From the NCBI GenBank assembly GCA_014904845.1, contig MU119472.1:1-64000 (forward strand): DNA of 64,000 nt, given 5' to 3'. How positions within the stretch are numbered: the first letter of the stretch is position 1; every line of letters starts with the position of its first letter. The DNA comes from Acephala macrosclerotiorum. Lineage: Eukaryota > Ascomycota > Leotiomycetes > Helotiales > Mollisiaceae. The notes beneath the pieces were generated by a model. It saw only the letters and a list, made by a program, of their open reading frames with translations. It had not been told where the DNA came from and did no database searches. This document shows, one piece after another, positions 24,614-35,858 of the stretch. A program made the position numbers and the translations under genes.

Positions 24614-26904
24614 CTTGGTGTTGGTTTTCGATGTCCGACCCGCACTCGGTTCTTTCTCGATATTCGATATTCGTATGCTCTTGCTGTGAATCTTCGTACT
24701 GATATAGTCGTGAGGTAATGTTTTGTTCCGGTAGATAATATCGCCTCTGTATCAAAATTGCCACAACAGCCTTGCCCTTCCTCTTGGCTAATATCTCAAA
24801 ACGAAAAGGTGGCGAAGAAAATGATCGTGCTTGGAAGCGAGTGACGTCCTCAAGTGCTGCAGAGTTCCGGAGGAATTGTATATTGCAACAAGGAAAGAGC
24901 GTACGTGAGAGGGAGGGATTGAAGGCGTCTTATACCAAACCCAACTTACATGCAGCCTCGATCGAGGCTTGCCATGCCAGCCACCAAAACCACACAGACT
25001 TGCATGCATGTACCGGACAGATAACTGACACACTAAGACGGACAACCACATATTCGGCGTAATTGAGGAGCACCTACCAGTCAGAGGCCGGAATAGCGGA
25101 GGAGGCCCAGCGATTACTTCACTTCGTGTAGCACAAATACGAATGAGCCCAGGAACGCAAGCCGTAGGAATTGCTCGATGCAGACGTTTTGCGCGAGAGA
25201 CAAAGAGCGACGGAGCATGTGTCAGCCAGCCGTGTGGGTCAGACAAGTTACGAGCGACGAATCGCTGTGGCGGTTACAGAAGCGCCACTGAGGCGTAGAA
25301 TAAGAATAGACGTGGCTGTGCGGCTAATGGAGAGCCTTAACTCGTTTTTGGCTGGCGGAGAGGAAGGTTATTTTTTGAGTTGAGTTGACAGGACGAAATT
25401 TTGAGGCGGCTGTGACGTTGCGTGCGGTAGGGCTGGAATTGACACATCGGATCTTCGGGTGCCGGTCTAAGGTACGATGAGGCTGGCTAGTGATGCAATT
25501 CTTTTCATGCCTCTGTTTTTGTTTTTGTTCTTTGGAAACTTGGGAGAGCGAAGGGCCTCAGCAGATGACAGATCTGATAAAGATCAGAGTCTGGGATAGA
25601 TGTCCTTGCAAGCTGTGAGGACGTCATGAGGATTCGGAGGATTCTTTGATTGAGTGCGTTGTGCTTGCGTGGTGATGGAGGCTCATGGACGTTTCGGAGT
25701 TCAAGTGGGGAAGTACGTGCTTGCCCGATGGAGAGTTCTTGGGATTTTGGAATGTTGCAAGAGTGTACCTTTGAGCAGCATCTCTGAGTAGAGACAGCTT
25801 CATAACCTTTGTTATCTCTCGACAATACATCCACAGGCTCCCCGATTGAGTTGAGGGCGCAGAGTCACATGCTAGGGTCTAAGTCGAGGCCACCAGCGGC
25901 TCACCTTTCGAACATTTCAAACCTTCGCAGACGATTTGGGCACGATCTGACCAGTTTCTCAATAACCATTAAGTCAGTCCTCTGACCAGTACAGAGCAAG
26001 ATTCCAGTGACCATCAGGAAGCTTTTCCTCGCTGGGATAAGAAATTGCAATTATGATGCGGGTGTGAGGACTGTTTGGGGGTTGAAGTTGCTGTGGCATG
26101 GCCCCACCTTCACGCTGAATCCATCGAGTCAGACGTGCAACAGAATTTGGAAACTCCGACTTGGGAGGGGACATTCTTCTCGGTCGCCAACGGAAATGTG
26201 GCGCTGGGAACATGAACATCGGATTCTCCATTTTGGTATCCCCATTCTTTTTCAGACCACCTTTTTATGTACTCAAAATTCCCCCGTCTATGAGTATTCT
26301 CCAGCGATCAAACGGGGTATGGATGAATCATTCTACACTCCACCTCTGAGATGCTTAAGTTCCATTTGCCTGCAGAGTTGCAAGCCAAGCCGAACAGCTG
26401 AATTGTCCTAACAAATATTCTCCTTAGTGGTCTACGCGCCGCTCGGCGCGAAACATATCGTACGCCGTCTTAACGTCTCCCTGCAGCAAGTGCTACAGAT
26501 ACAGCACCATATGCAGAGGTATGATGCGGTCATTCTCGACATCACCAAAAGATCAGATAGGTCATTTTAAGACAAGGCTGCCTAGATCGCGGGAGCGTGC
26601 CTGAGCAGCCCCAATCATGAGCCCAGTAAGTCAAGACTCACCAGTAAGTGTGTGCAGGTCGAAAAGATGTCGACGGCAACGCACATGATTACCAGGGAAT
26701 TGGGAAATCCTGAAACATGGACTGTAGTTGTTTGCTCTCATCGATTCGAGCTGCTCCTGCCCTCATGGTCCGAAATACTTACATAATCGTCGTCCTTCCT
26801 CGCATAATCTGTGCCTTCAGATCTCGCACACACATCATTCCTCTCACCTCCAAAACATCCTCGCTCCTTCTTCAATCTACCCAAAATCAATCCTCACCGC
26901 CAAA
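24614..26904. other. gene-poor 2.3-kb stretch
   Basis: Short open frames on both strands only; none has a signal sequence, domain motif or splice-consistent extension that I can support. The last ~200 bases, before 26905, are CT/CA-rich and likely the promoter/leader of the next gene. Confidence 0.5.
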
Positions 26905-27216
26905 ATGCCAGGCAAGAATGACATGACCAAGAGCGATTCTTCGCGCATCCAATCCTCCCAAGTAAGCATCCCTTCCATATTTTCGTTACCTTCACATGTC
27001 TTTCTCCGAGTTTAAGCTGACTTCGGTATCCAGGCTACCAACGGTCGCGACATGTCCTCCAACGGCTTCGCATCCCGCGCCCAGTCTGCTGGCGACCGTA
27101 ACGCCAACGCCAATCCTGGTTCGTCGGCCGGTGGTGGTGGAAAGAGTGGCGGCGGGGGACAACATAGTGGTGGAAACACTGGCTCGGGCTCGGGTCGTGG
27201 TTCGGGTAAGAATTGA
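26905..27216 (+). CDS. small seed-maturation-protein (SMP)-like hydrophilin
   Basis: Two exons, 26905-26961 and 27034-27216 (72-bp intron, GTAAGC donor), give 79 aa. It starts MPGKNDMTKSDSSRIQSSQ and continues with GFASRAQSAGDRNAN, matching the two halves of the SMP (late-embryogenesis-type) motif: M-T-x-x-D-x-x-RIQS and F-A-x-R-AQSA. The C-terminal half is Gly/Ser-rich and disordered. Proteins of this kind are small, very hydrophilic and usually induced by desiccation, conidiation or stress; a chaperone-like role is inferred from the plant family. Apparently intact. Confidence 0.82.
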
Positions 27217-27794
27217 TGGTGTTCAATTGTGAGAGCATGCGGATCTTCGTAGGGCAGTACCAGATATGGAAATAGGACATGATGAAATGGCTGTCTGGAG
27301 ATTATGAAATTGGGAAAGCGAGAGAGAACCAACTTGATACACTCTTTGAGAACTCGCTCGAATGAAGAAGCCCTCTCCATTCGCAACTTGGAGAATTATA
27401 CACATGGAGGCACGGGCTAATGATTAGTTATTTGTTGCCATCATGCCATGTGAACTTTTATTCTAGACCTTGTGTTCTCGCCCAGTTTCCTTCGCTTGTC
27501 TTTCCTGCCTCCATCATACACCACTTTGCTCCCCCGCATCTCCCCAGGCGCTGCAGCCTTAGATCCGCTCGTACAAGTCAATCTTAATTTTAGTTGATAG
27601 CCTCTACTCTATTTGCACGCACACCTCACGAAACGGCAGCCTGTCGGTGTTTTCAAGGACTCCCAACGTGTTCGATTTCAATCTACTTCAAGCTCGCCTC
27701 TCCCATTTTTCATAAGCATCACCAAAACAGTTCTCATTCACAGCAAAGACCTTCAGCGTATCAATCATCAAGTTCAATTCAATCATCATACATC
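27217..27794. other. intergenic, nothing assigned
   Basis: 3' flank of the SMP-like gene and upstream flank of the decayed gene at 27795. No feature recognised beyond CT-rich sequence near 27560-27790. Confidence 0.45.
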
Positions 27795-28300
27795 GTGGCA
27801 GACCCAAACCCTAAGCCCATAGAGGCTTCTTTCTATCCCGAGCTCCTCCACCGAACCCCCCCAATTTCAGATTGGGCTGAACAAGCTGCCATCGGTTGCC
27901 AAGACGCCACCATCAAGTTCCTCTCCGAATCCGTAAATCACAACACCCGTCTCAAACCCATTCATAAATCCCAACTAATGCACCACACCACAGCCCTAGG
28001 GAAAAAGAAATACTTCAGAACTTCGAGACCCACAACCTAGAAGCCCTTCACAAAAGAATGCCAGCGTACCATCTGCAGGGCGTGGTTGTCGTACAACAAA
28101 ACAAGCTGCTCGTGAAGGCCGCAGTGGTCGAGCTCCCGAATTCATCTACGCTACTCGGGAGGTTATGGAAGAGGTGAAGCGGATGCGGATAGAGAAGACT
28201 GAGGAGGTGGAGAAGGAGGTTCGGTTGAGTAAGGGGATGGATGCTTGTGGGATTGAAGGAAAAGAAGGTGAGCGTGCGATGGAGAAGAGCGTAAAATAGT
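27795..28300 (+). pseudogene. decayed gene of unknown function (start lost, two frame changes)
   Basis: A coding-like reading begins at 27795 with GTG where ATG is expected (context CATC-GTG-GCAGAC) and reads ADPNPKPIEASFYPELL, then SDWAEQAAIGCQDATIKFL and TALG. Near 28010, in a GGGAAAAAG run, the frame must change by one base to continue as EILQNFETHNLEALHKRMPA and GVVVVQQNKLLVKAAVVEL. Near 28130 it must change again to reach APEFIYATREVMEEVKRMRI and the stop at 28298-28300. No intron with legal phases explains these shifts. The pieces have normal amino-acid composition, so I read this as one inactivated gene. Two homopolymer sequencing errors plus a non-ATG start is the alternative. No family recognised. 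Confidence 0.5.
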
Positions 28301-29649
28301 GAAGGGCAGGTGTGTTTGGATATGCTGTCTGGAAGACACGCGCTCTTGAAGACCAGGGCTTTGTCAGTGTTGCACTCTTGAATTCAGAAAGTAAAAGGTG
28401 CAAGCTATGCATCTCTCACCATTTATTTACCATTATCATAAGCTAAGATTAAAATGTCAATCAAATTCTGTGAACTGACTTCTGGCGTTTTCCTCGTCAA
28501 CCCCTCGCTCGCTTAATTTTAGCATCCAAAAATTCAAATCCAAAACTCTCCCAAAAATCCGTAAAAGTGAATGAAAGCATAGAAAAAATCTGCAAAAACA
28601 TAAACCCTCGGTATCGAGGTGGGTCTATGAAAATCCCTCGATGTTGAGTGGGATTTTTTTTCGTTGTGGCGTGTGCTCTCGCTTTTGAGCTCGGGGCAGG
28701 CGATTTTCTCTCATCCTCCTCGAAACCGGCGCAGTGACCTGAACTACTAAGCCTAGTAGCACGCTGCTGGCCGGTTGTTGGAGAAGGAAGTGCTTATTTA
28801 AATCTATACAGATTGAAGTTGGGGTAGGGCTTGAAATGGTTTAGGGTGGGTTATATTTGGGGAAGCGAGGGGTTGTTGACGCCTTGCTTTTGAGGGGGAA
28901 GATAGAGTGGAAGGAGGGGTTCTCCGATGCTAGGTTGTAGTATGAGAGACTCAAGATGGGAGATCTGCTATGCTTGAATTCAATCCAGCTATCTCACGAT
29001 TCTCGGGAATGATTGGGAAGTGATTAAAGTCAATTGCCACGGGCAAATCCTCAATCAAAAGTTCATTGCAGAAGAGATCGATAAGTTGTTAGCCTCAAAA
29101 TTGCAAGAGCAGAGATTGAAAATGCAGCCAAGGCTTAGGATTGCCTTTTTCATCTATTTCTTTCTCTCTCTTCGCGACAAATGTTTTCATCTATCATTCC
29201 ACCCCTCTATCGCCCATCTAACCACCAATAGCCTTGTCCGAATCTTCAACAATGTCTTGAAAAGAGCTTCGCTACCCTTTTGTTCTCCCGTGTCTTCGCT
29301 TTCCCATCGGTTGGGTAGTATTCTCGAAAGCTTACTTTCGAGCTGGCGTTCGTTCTGATTAGGCAATTCCGTATTTTGAAACAGGTCAGTGTATGATCCT
29401 TATTGAGATAGAAATGATTCAAAGTTCTCGGCGACGACAAATGCCTGACTGATCATTGGCCGTCTTCCAAAGCGACAGTATCATGACCCCCGTCAATCTA
29501 TGATTAAGCGCACACTACTGACACAAAGAAAATATTCCAAGCTACTGAATGAACTAATATCAAGAGCAATTTGAGAGGTACCTCAAGCAAAATACCCACC
29601 TTATTGCAAGCCCAAAACATCAAGGTCTTGTCCAGTACTTCGCTGCGAC
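28301..29649. other. intergenic, nothing assigned
   Basis: 1.35 kb. Around 28605-28655 two diverged copies of a CCCTCG-N-GAGGTGGG-like word occur near a T8 run. G-rich sequence lies at 28830-28960. No supported gene. Confidence 0.45.
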
Positions 29650-30089
29650 ATGGCAACACACATCACCAAGAAAAATCTCGAGGAGTTCCTTGTCCTCTCC
29701 CAATCATGGGTAAGTCGACTGAAACATTGAACAATGGAGCAATCAAAATCTAACGAGCTGAAAAGCAAGCTTCCAAGGACGATGATGACGCCGAAGACGA
29801 TGATCTCCGAAACCTCATTGTGGCAATGCAATCATGGTCCGTCGGATTAAGCACTATGGATCAGGCGCACCGCTGGGGACATGACATTGGCTATCGAATG
29901 TACCATAAGTTGACGGATCTGGGGATGAATTTGGTGGAGGTGATCGAGCAGTTGCGGGAACTGGTCGAGGAGCTGAAGGAGTACTATATCGAAGAGGGTC
30001 AAGAGAATGACGCTTCTGTGCTGGTGGAGAGGGAGATGCTTGAGACCGCGATGGGCACGCTGGAGGGATGGCTGCAAGATGATGATTGA
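29650..30089 (+). CDS. small acidic helical protein, unknown
   Basis: Exons 29650-29709 and 29766-30089 (56-bp intron, GTAAGT donor, CTAACGAGCTGA before AAAG acceptor) give 127 aa. The sequence starts MATHITKKNLEEFLVLSQSW, then an acidic linker (KDDDDAEDDD), then a second helix IVAMQSWSVGLSTMDQAHRW and a long amphipathic region ending LEGWLQDDD. The two QSW-containing segments look like a short internal repeat. No signal peptide or membrane segment. Function not recognised. The splice is phase-consistent and codon use looks normal, so I consider it a real gene. Confidence 0.68.
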
Positions 30090-30356
30090 CGCTTGAGCTG
30101 CGAGGACTTGAGATGACTAGCATGTTGCTAGCATCGAAACAGTATAGGCATATTCAGAATAGTCACTCAACAGACGACAATGCAGAATCTCAAATACACG
30201 CAAGGACAGGATGTAACTTCTCTGTGAAATCTAAATACTTTTTTCTCCCCGCGACTTCTTTGTGACTCTCATCCAACACCCCTCCCGCCATTCCATCCAC
30301 AATCACAACCCCCTTCTCAATCCCTAGCCATCACCCTCGTTATTCCCTCCACCCAC

Positions 30357-30871
30357 TCAAGCCAAGGCAATGCACTCAATCTCAATCGGAACTCCCTTCG
30401 GCAGCTGATAGACAGCAACACAGCTCCTCGCCGGCTTATGCGTAAAGAACTTCTCATACGTAGCATTCATCTCGGCGAAATTATCCATAGTAGTCAAGAA
30501 AACATTGACTTTGACCACCTTCTCGATACCCGAGCCGGCGGCTTTGAGGACGGCAGAGAGGTTGTTGATGCAGAGTTCGGTCATAGCGGTTGTAGAGGAA
30601 TCTTCGAGAGTGAGGATCTTGCCGGCGCTGTCGCAAGGGATTTGGCCAGAGCAGTAGATTGTAGATGGTGTGGCGATGGCTTGTGACTGTGTGAGGTGTT
30701 AATGTATACTGTGTGAGGAAATTTGAAGTCTCCGGAGATGAAGGAGAAAGGTAGGATGTACGTATGGTCCAGCTGCTGTGGAGTTTGTTAGTTGTTGTTT
30801 GGGAACAATTGGGGAGATTCGAGCTTACGAAAAGCAGCATCCTTGGTGTAGATGGGTTTGAAGTCTGCCAT
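30357..30871 (-). CDS. RidA family enamine/imine deaminase (YjgF/YER057c/UK114)
   Basis: Three exons (30871-30829, 30775-30762, 30686-30357; introns of 53 and 75 bp) give 128 aa, exactly the family length. The middle exon is only 14 nt and encodes the conserved PAGPY; leaving it out breaks the frame. Family motifs: AAFPAGPYSQAI, IYCSGQIP, Arg106 in KPARSCVAVYQLPKGVPIEI (carboxylate-binding Arg) and EIECIA at the end. The enzyme hydrolyses reactive 2-aminoacrylate/iminopyruvate made by PLP enzymes, in cytosol or mitochondria. No mitochondrial presequence is seen, so the cytosolic form is likely. Confidence 0.93.
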
Positions 30872-31657
30872 TATGATGTGTTATATGCTGAAGTCGAATA
30901 TCCTGTTTTGAAGAGAATTGTGTCTGAAGTGAAGCTTTTGAAGATTTGTTTGTAGTTGAGCTGCGACTTCGGAAGGTGGGGTTATTGGCGGGGTCGTCAA
31001 TGCTGACTAAGCTGGTCCAAATGCTAGGCGGTTTTTGACGAGCACTTCCAACGACATCTCATGAACTCGAAGCCATGGATCTCCACGACCACAACGCCTT
31101 TTCGAGTTTGGATATGTCGGGGAGACTTCTTGATCGATTTAAACCCCGAATGCCCGGTCGGAGGAAATGCGCAGGCTCTCGATCGACTGCTATCCACGCC
31201 GCTGCGATACACCCCACTGAGTCGCTGGCTGGTCTGCCTGGACGACTACCACGATTCGAACATTACCTCAAAGATGGGCTTAATTTCCGAATACACACAT
31301 TCTCAGACATTGGCACAAGGATGGAAGTCATAGTTCTTCGTCTTTAGAAAGATATGGGATGATTATCAGAAAATTTTGGGACAGCTACATGTCATGAAAT
31401 GTTCCATCACCCTCAACCAGCGAGCCGCTATACCCCGAAGCCAACCGAACTCCAGCACTACTCAGCGATTTGGAAAACACCATGGATTGAAGACTACAAT
31501 CAACCTGAAATACTGTTCTATACCATCACTCACATTTATCACATCGGTCTTCATTTCTCGTTGGCTTTCACCTTAGCCTTGTCCGCCCTCATATGCATCA
31601 ATGCTGCTTCGACTATGGTTTGCCCCGTCAGCGATGTGTCCATCAAGAACTTCCAGC
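30872..31657. other. intergenic, nothing firm
   Basis: Holds the RidA promoter. A plus-strand open frame of 90 codons (31075-31347, MDLHDHNAFSSLDMSGRLLD...) has fairly normal composition, but no motif and no splice-consistent continuation. I leave it unannotated. Confidence 0.4.
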
Positions 31658-32437
31658 TCATTGAACCTTACTCTGAGGATTCATTTTAGGGTACAGTTCG
31701 TTGTCCCGCACTTTGCTCAAACACCCATGACAATATGGATCATCGCAAAAGTACGCGCCACCGATATCAGGCAAATCTGGAGTCGGCAACCTTTCTGGTC
31801 TAGGTGCTGGGGGTGGTTTCTGAAGTCGCATGGGAGAGTCGGGAACGGCTGGGGGAACTGTCGAATGTTCCACTGTGTTCAGAACATTCCCCGTGACTCC
31901 CGTGTGGTCCTTCACACCAGCGTGCCTTCTGGCTTCAGTCTTGGTAATACCTATGTATGGCAGATATATGTTTGATGCATTCTTTGACCAAAGCTGCTGC
32001 CCAGGCAACTTCTGGGTCTCGACTAATTGAGCACGAGATTTCTGAACATATGTTCGCTGTGGCTGCGTTGTTGGGAACCTGGATATCTTGCGGACAGAGA
32101 CATCCACGGGGTGCTGAGTCGAAGACACACTTGTGATTAGATGGCCTGGGCGTTGATTGGGTGACTTCTGTCTGCTCGCTGCAGCCAACACCGGCGGCCT
32201 CTGCTCCATCGTGGGCTTCGGAGTTGAGGACGGCTGCTGGAACGCCACAGCCACTTCAACTGTCCGCGCTTCCTTTTTGGGATGGGGAGACCTCGACCTG
32301 GCCCTCTTCTTCTTGTTATCGTTGAGCACGACGGAACGATCCCAGCGGACCTTTTTGATACGTCTTCCGGGATACGTCCTCAAGAACGCAGACTTCGTTG
32401 GCTCCTTTTTCTCAGGACTGGAGTCAGGTGACGGCAT
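31658..32437 (-). CDS. uncharacterised basic protein with C-terminal Cys motif
   Basis: Single exon, 259 aa, ATG at 32437. The N-terminal ~70 residues are highly basic (KKVRWDRSVVLNDNKKKRAR, SRSPHPKK) and could be a nuclear targeting and nucleic-acid-binding region. The middle is Pro/Ser/Gln-rich and disordered. The C-terminus has CDDPYCHGCLSKV, three Cys plus a His that could bind a metal. No known family. The long open frame with non-random composition argues for a real gene. The plus-strand open frames over it are shadows. Confidence 0.6.
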   Translation of the reverse strand: MPSPDSSPEKKEPTKSAFLRTYPGRRIKKVRWDRSVVLNDNKKKRARSRSPHPKKEARTVEVAVAFQQPSSTPKPTMEQRPPVLAAASRQKSPNQRPGHLITSVSSTQHPVDVSVRKISRFPTTQPQRTYVQKSRAQLVETQKLPGQQLWSKNASNIYLPYIGITKTEARRHAGVKDHTGVTGNVLNTVEHSTVPPAVPDSPMRLQKPPPAPRPERLPTPDLPDIGGAYFCDDPYCHGCLSKVRDNELYPKMNPQSKVQ

Positions 32438-33708
32438 CGTTGACCAGGGGTGGATGGTAGTTACCAGATCCTTTGGTGAGTGAAGCAGTCTCGCACCTGA
32501 GTAGCCGTCACAAGCGTAAGGCTGGAGCGGCAGTCGTGAAAAGCGCCGTTGAAGAGCTTCGATGGCTAGCTGAGTTGATATTGATGATTATTCTTGATGG
32601 AAAGGATGTTATCGATCGTTGAAAGCGATGGAACATGTATTGTTGATGAGATGTTGATGAATGTTGGTCGTTGGTGGGTGCCTTGGCGAGTGTCAATCAC
32701 AGAGTCAGGCGATAAGAATAATCGAGGGTACCAGATATGGCTCAGGTGTAGAAGTCGACCTAGGGCTATGATGAGGCTCAAACAAATTCGAATGAGTTTG
32801 ATGATGGTTGGAATGGGGATGTCGATGGGTGAGAGGGGAGAAGAAGAGTGTGGGAGAAAGTTGGTGTGGATGGGGGGAGTGCCAGCTTTTATGGTGCGGA
32901 GGCTCGAGGTCGACCAACCAGAAGCGAGGAAATTTCCACGGCGCTGCATGGCCCTCCTCCAAAGCAGCTTAGCGACATGTCATCATACTCCCTACCCAAA
33001 CGGGACGGCTCCTTGACAACTCTCTCAGAGAGCTTTTCAACTCACTCGGCTACCCCAAGAACGCAAATGCAAACTCTCAGAGCCAGTTTGAGAATGGTCC
33101 GTGCACTTTGGGAGGAGTTGATATAAATTTGCTCCGTCATCCACCGTTACTTCTCTGTTCCTCTCTTTTGTTATCCTGATGAGTGTTGCTATGGTATCTC
33201 ATGTTATATTCGTTCTGGGAATCATGCCAACTGTTGTTCGTCCCTTGCACCTTCCCCGGATGTTTCGCCCCTGCTAAGCATGATGATTCACAAGAGCTGC
33301 CTCTATTCGCGCTTCCGGGAGTAAGCTGCCAACATTCCTGGGCTTATTTTAAATACTCAAAGTATTAAAATGTTTGAAATGGTGTTAAAGGGTACATCTC
33401 GTACAGGTCCTGTTTTGCTTGATACTCTTTGGCGGCATGTCGTCGAAGATTCCAATAGTGAGTGGACACCACTTCCCTTACGATCATACAATTCTACTCA
33501 CTGAATCGATGTTGCGGAACCAAGAGTTCCAGAGCCATGATTCCTTCACGGGTGGCCTCCTCGAGGTTGGCTGGGCGGGATCATGGATGTCATCACGTGC
33601 ATATGTTGGCTTTCGGCAACTGATGTCCCTCAACTCCCGGTGTCCCGCTATCAAACCAACGATGCATTCTAATTCTACCCGCAAGTACAGTCTAAGCCCA
33701 CGCTGTTT
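32438..33708. other. intergenic, nothing assigned
   Basis: Opposing open frames of about 130 codons at 32566-33016 overlap each other and show no motif. Probably promoter/5' leader of the gene ending at 31658 and 3' flank of the RNase III-fold gene. Confidence 0.45.
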
Positions 33709-34888
33709 TTATTGATATAATCGCTTCTCCTCAACAACAGGTTCTTTCGGTTTCTTGGTCTCTGCTCGCACGCTGAGAAGTCGCAGCTCCATCATCACCT
33801 TCTTTACCACCTCTATCCCACCATCATAATACACTGCTCCAATAAGCGCCTGCATAGCTCTTTCGATGGTGCTGGGAGCATCATGCTTTCCAAATGTGTC
33901 CGAGACATCCCTTCCCATCATCGCTAAAAGGTTTCGTTGACGTGATGGTGCCAGTCTTCTTCTAGGCCGAATCCAACGCTGAATGTTGCTTTTGTTGCCT
34001 ACTTTTACCAGATTTTCCTTTTCGATGGGCTTTAAATACATCCTATGATCCGCTGCTGTTGTTAGCATTTCTCGGGCAAGCATCTGATATCTAGTGTTTA
34101 TGTGGTCTCGTCATGGTCTCGTGTGGTGGTAGTTTTGAATTCTTACCTTCATCGATCTTGGTGTTCTGATAGAAATAGTCCTTCATCACCAGCTCCATCA
34201 CTGCTTTACCCACTTCTGCCAAGGGTTTGTTGCCATTGGGGACTTGTCTGTTGCTCCTTCCTACGCATACAATACCAGATTCAGGACTTTCCATTGCTTC
34301 TATGAGCAGATCACGGTTGTGAAAATGGTATACGATGGTTGCTTCGACGGCCTCTGCCAGCCAGTCATCGGGATTCACATCAGCAGGTATTGGACCTGGC
34401 CCGTAATGAACACCACGCGGTAGCTCAAGCTTTTTGCGTTGTCCTGGTATGGGAAATGTTCGCTTCATGGCCTCGTAGTCTTGTTCTCCTGGAGTCGTGT
34501 AGCTGCCACTTGACACTGCTTGCGATTCTATTAGCGTCCGCTGTGAATCGGTGTTGGAGATTTGGCGGCTGAGAGGTCCGAGGAGAGGCTCGTGCTCGAA
34601 GTGTTCTGGTTGAGGCCATTGTGTGTATGTGCCAACTATCCGGTCTGACCTGACGGATGGTGCTCTGATCGACGGTTCTCTAATGGATGGTGTTGGGGAA
34701 TACACGCTCGAGGACCACGAGTCGCGGACGGAGGACGGACGATATGGTAGATCTACCTGTCGTGGCTGCTCCGTACTCTCGGGTTGGCCTGGAGATGGTT
34801 CCCGTTCTGGAACCGTCAGCGACTCTAGATATGCTAGCTGGCCAGGTTGGGCTACTTGGGGTTCCTTCCATGGTATTTGTTCTTCCAT
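33709..34888 (-). CDS. RNase III-fold protein lacking the catalytic acidic residues
   Basis: Exon 1 is 34888-34147, 247 codons plus one base, with a perfect GTAAGA donor. The second exon ends at 33709. The acceptor is uncertain: starting exon 2 at 34106 (40-bp intron; 379 aa) keeps the helix RYQMLAREMLTTAADHRMYL expected in the fold. Starting at 34055 or 34052 (NAGNAG, GCTAAC branch; 362 or 361 aa) uses better splice signals but deletes it. The first ~170 residues are disordered. The fold signature is DLLIEAMESPESG, then NKPLAEVGKAVMELVMKDYF, then RAMQALIGAVYYDGG. These correspond to the family's NERLEFLGD and D-x-x-EALIGAIYLDGG, but the metal-binding Glu/Asp of both motifs are replaced (K for D, Q for E). 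A non-catalytic, possibly RNA-binding or ribosome-associated role is inferred. Confidence 0.72.
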
Positions 34889-35471
34889 TTCGATGGTCTT
34901 CGTGGGCTCGTTGATGGTGTAGGATTCTCCAGACTTGTATCAAGAAGTATGGACGGAATTGTTACGAGGTCTGTTCCGAGGCGCAGTTTCCTGATTCCCG
35001 ACAAGAGTTGGGACATTCACAGTCTCAGAGTGTAATGAGGCATCTACTTTTTTTCGACCCACATTCACATTATCTCAACGCAAACAAAGATGGTATCGGA
35101 AAAGAAGCAATATGGACAGGTGTCATACCATCGGCCACCTGAGCAGCGCTATTTCTCGAACACACGAAGCTGGTGAATCACAAGTTAATCATTTGAGGAA
35201 GAAGGAGGTTTGGTTGTTTACGGAGAGGTTATATCTGGTACTTCTTCCCCTTCTTCCGGCAATTTTCAGTGACACTGTCCCGCAGAACTGCAAGTGGAAT
35301 CTCCCGAAGGGGCCAACTTTACAAACGACACGGGGATCTTGGAACAGTCGTGCTTCTGTCTTAGGTCTTGTTCTCTATCGCTATCGCATTCTCTATCGTC
35401 ACTTTGACAGTAGTGTACATTTCACTCGCCTGGTGGATCTCTTTGCGTCGCGACGCTGTTGCTATCCGATC
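34889..35471. other. intergenic, nothing assigned
   Basis: Promoter of the RNase III-fold gene and 3' flank of the next minus-strand gene. Only short open frames. Confidence 0.45.
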
Positions 35472-35858
35472 TTAGTTTCGCCGTTGTCTGTCAGGCTGAC
35501 TAGAGTGTTCGAAAAACTCCTCGCAGTATAATTCATTTTCTACTTTGGAATTCGCTACCATTTTGAGGACCTTTGCCGCTCGAGAAGTTGTGTGGGGTTC
35601 CTCGTCATGGTGGTCAAGTTGAGTGGGGTGTTTCGATTTGTGGTTGAGACGGCGTTCTTCAGCAAGCTCCGCCTCAGCATCTGCGATGAGGGACGCGTAG
35701 TACTCATCCTCGTTGAATGGTTTCAGCGGCTTAGCATGCTGTGGGTATTTGGTAGTAGGAAAGTTAGCCATTTGGGAGGTGGGGGCTGGATGGAGGGTTG
35801 CTGAGGTTGAAGACTTGGCTGCTGAAGTCCTGGCGACGGAAGCGTAGGTCACTGTCAT
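35472..35858 (-). CDS. small uncharacterised protein (128 aa)
   Basis: Single exon. The ATG at 35858 (MTVTYASVARTSAAKSSTS) is chosen over upstream in-frame sequence, which lacks a good start context. Ser/Thr/Ala-rich N-terminus, then a predicted helix (DEYYASLIADAEAELAEERR), a His/Asp-rich link and AAKVLKMVANSKVENELYCEEFF near the C-terminus. No signal peptide, domain or family recognised. Composition and helix content are protein-like, but the short length makes this only probable. Confidence 0.5.
   Translation of the reverse strand: MTVTYASVARTSAAKSSTSATLHPAPTSQMANFPTTKYPQHAKPLKPFNEDEYYASLIADAEAELAEERRLNHKSKHPTQLDHHDEEPHTTSRAAKVLKMVANSKVENELYCEEFFEHSSQPDRQRRN

Noticed and set aside
24788..25246. 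152-codon minus-strand open frame
   Set aside because: No recognisable motif and no intron support; left unannotated.
28020..28140. Intron explanation (GTAAAT...CACAG) for the frame change in the decayed gene
   Set aside because: Donor and acceptor look acceptable, but the joined phase gives CCC TAG immediately, so it cannot rescue the frame.
31075..31347. 90-codon plus-strand frame with protein-like composition
   Set aside because: No family signal, no continuation through plausible introns; could be a relic, but evidence is too thin.
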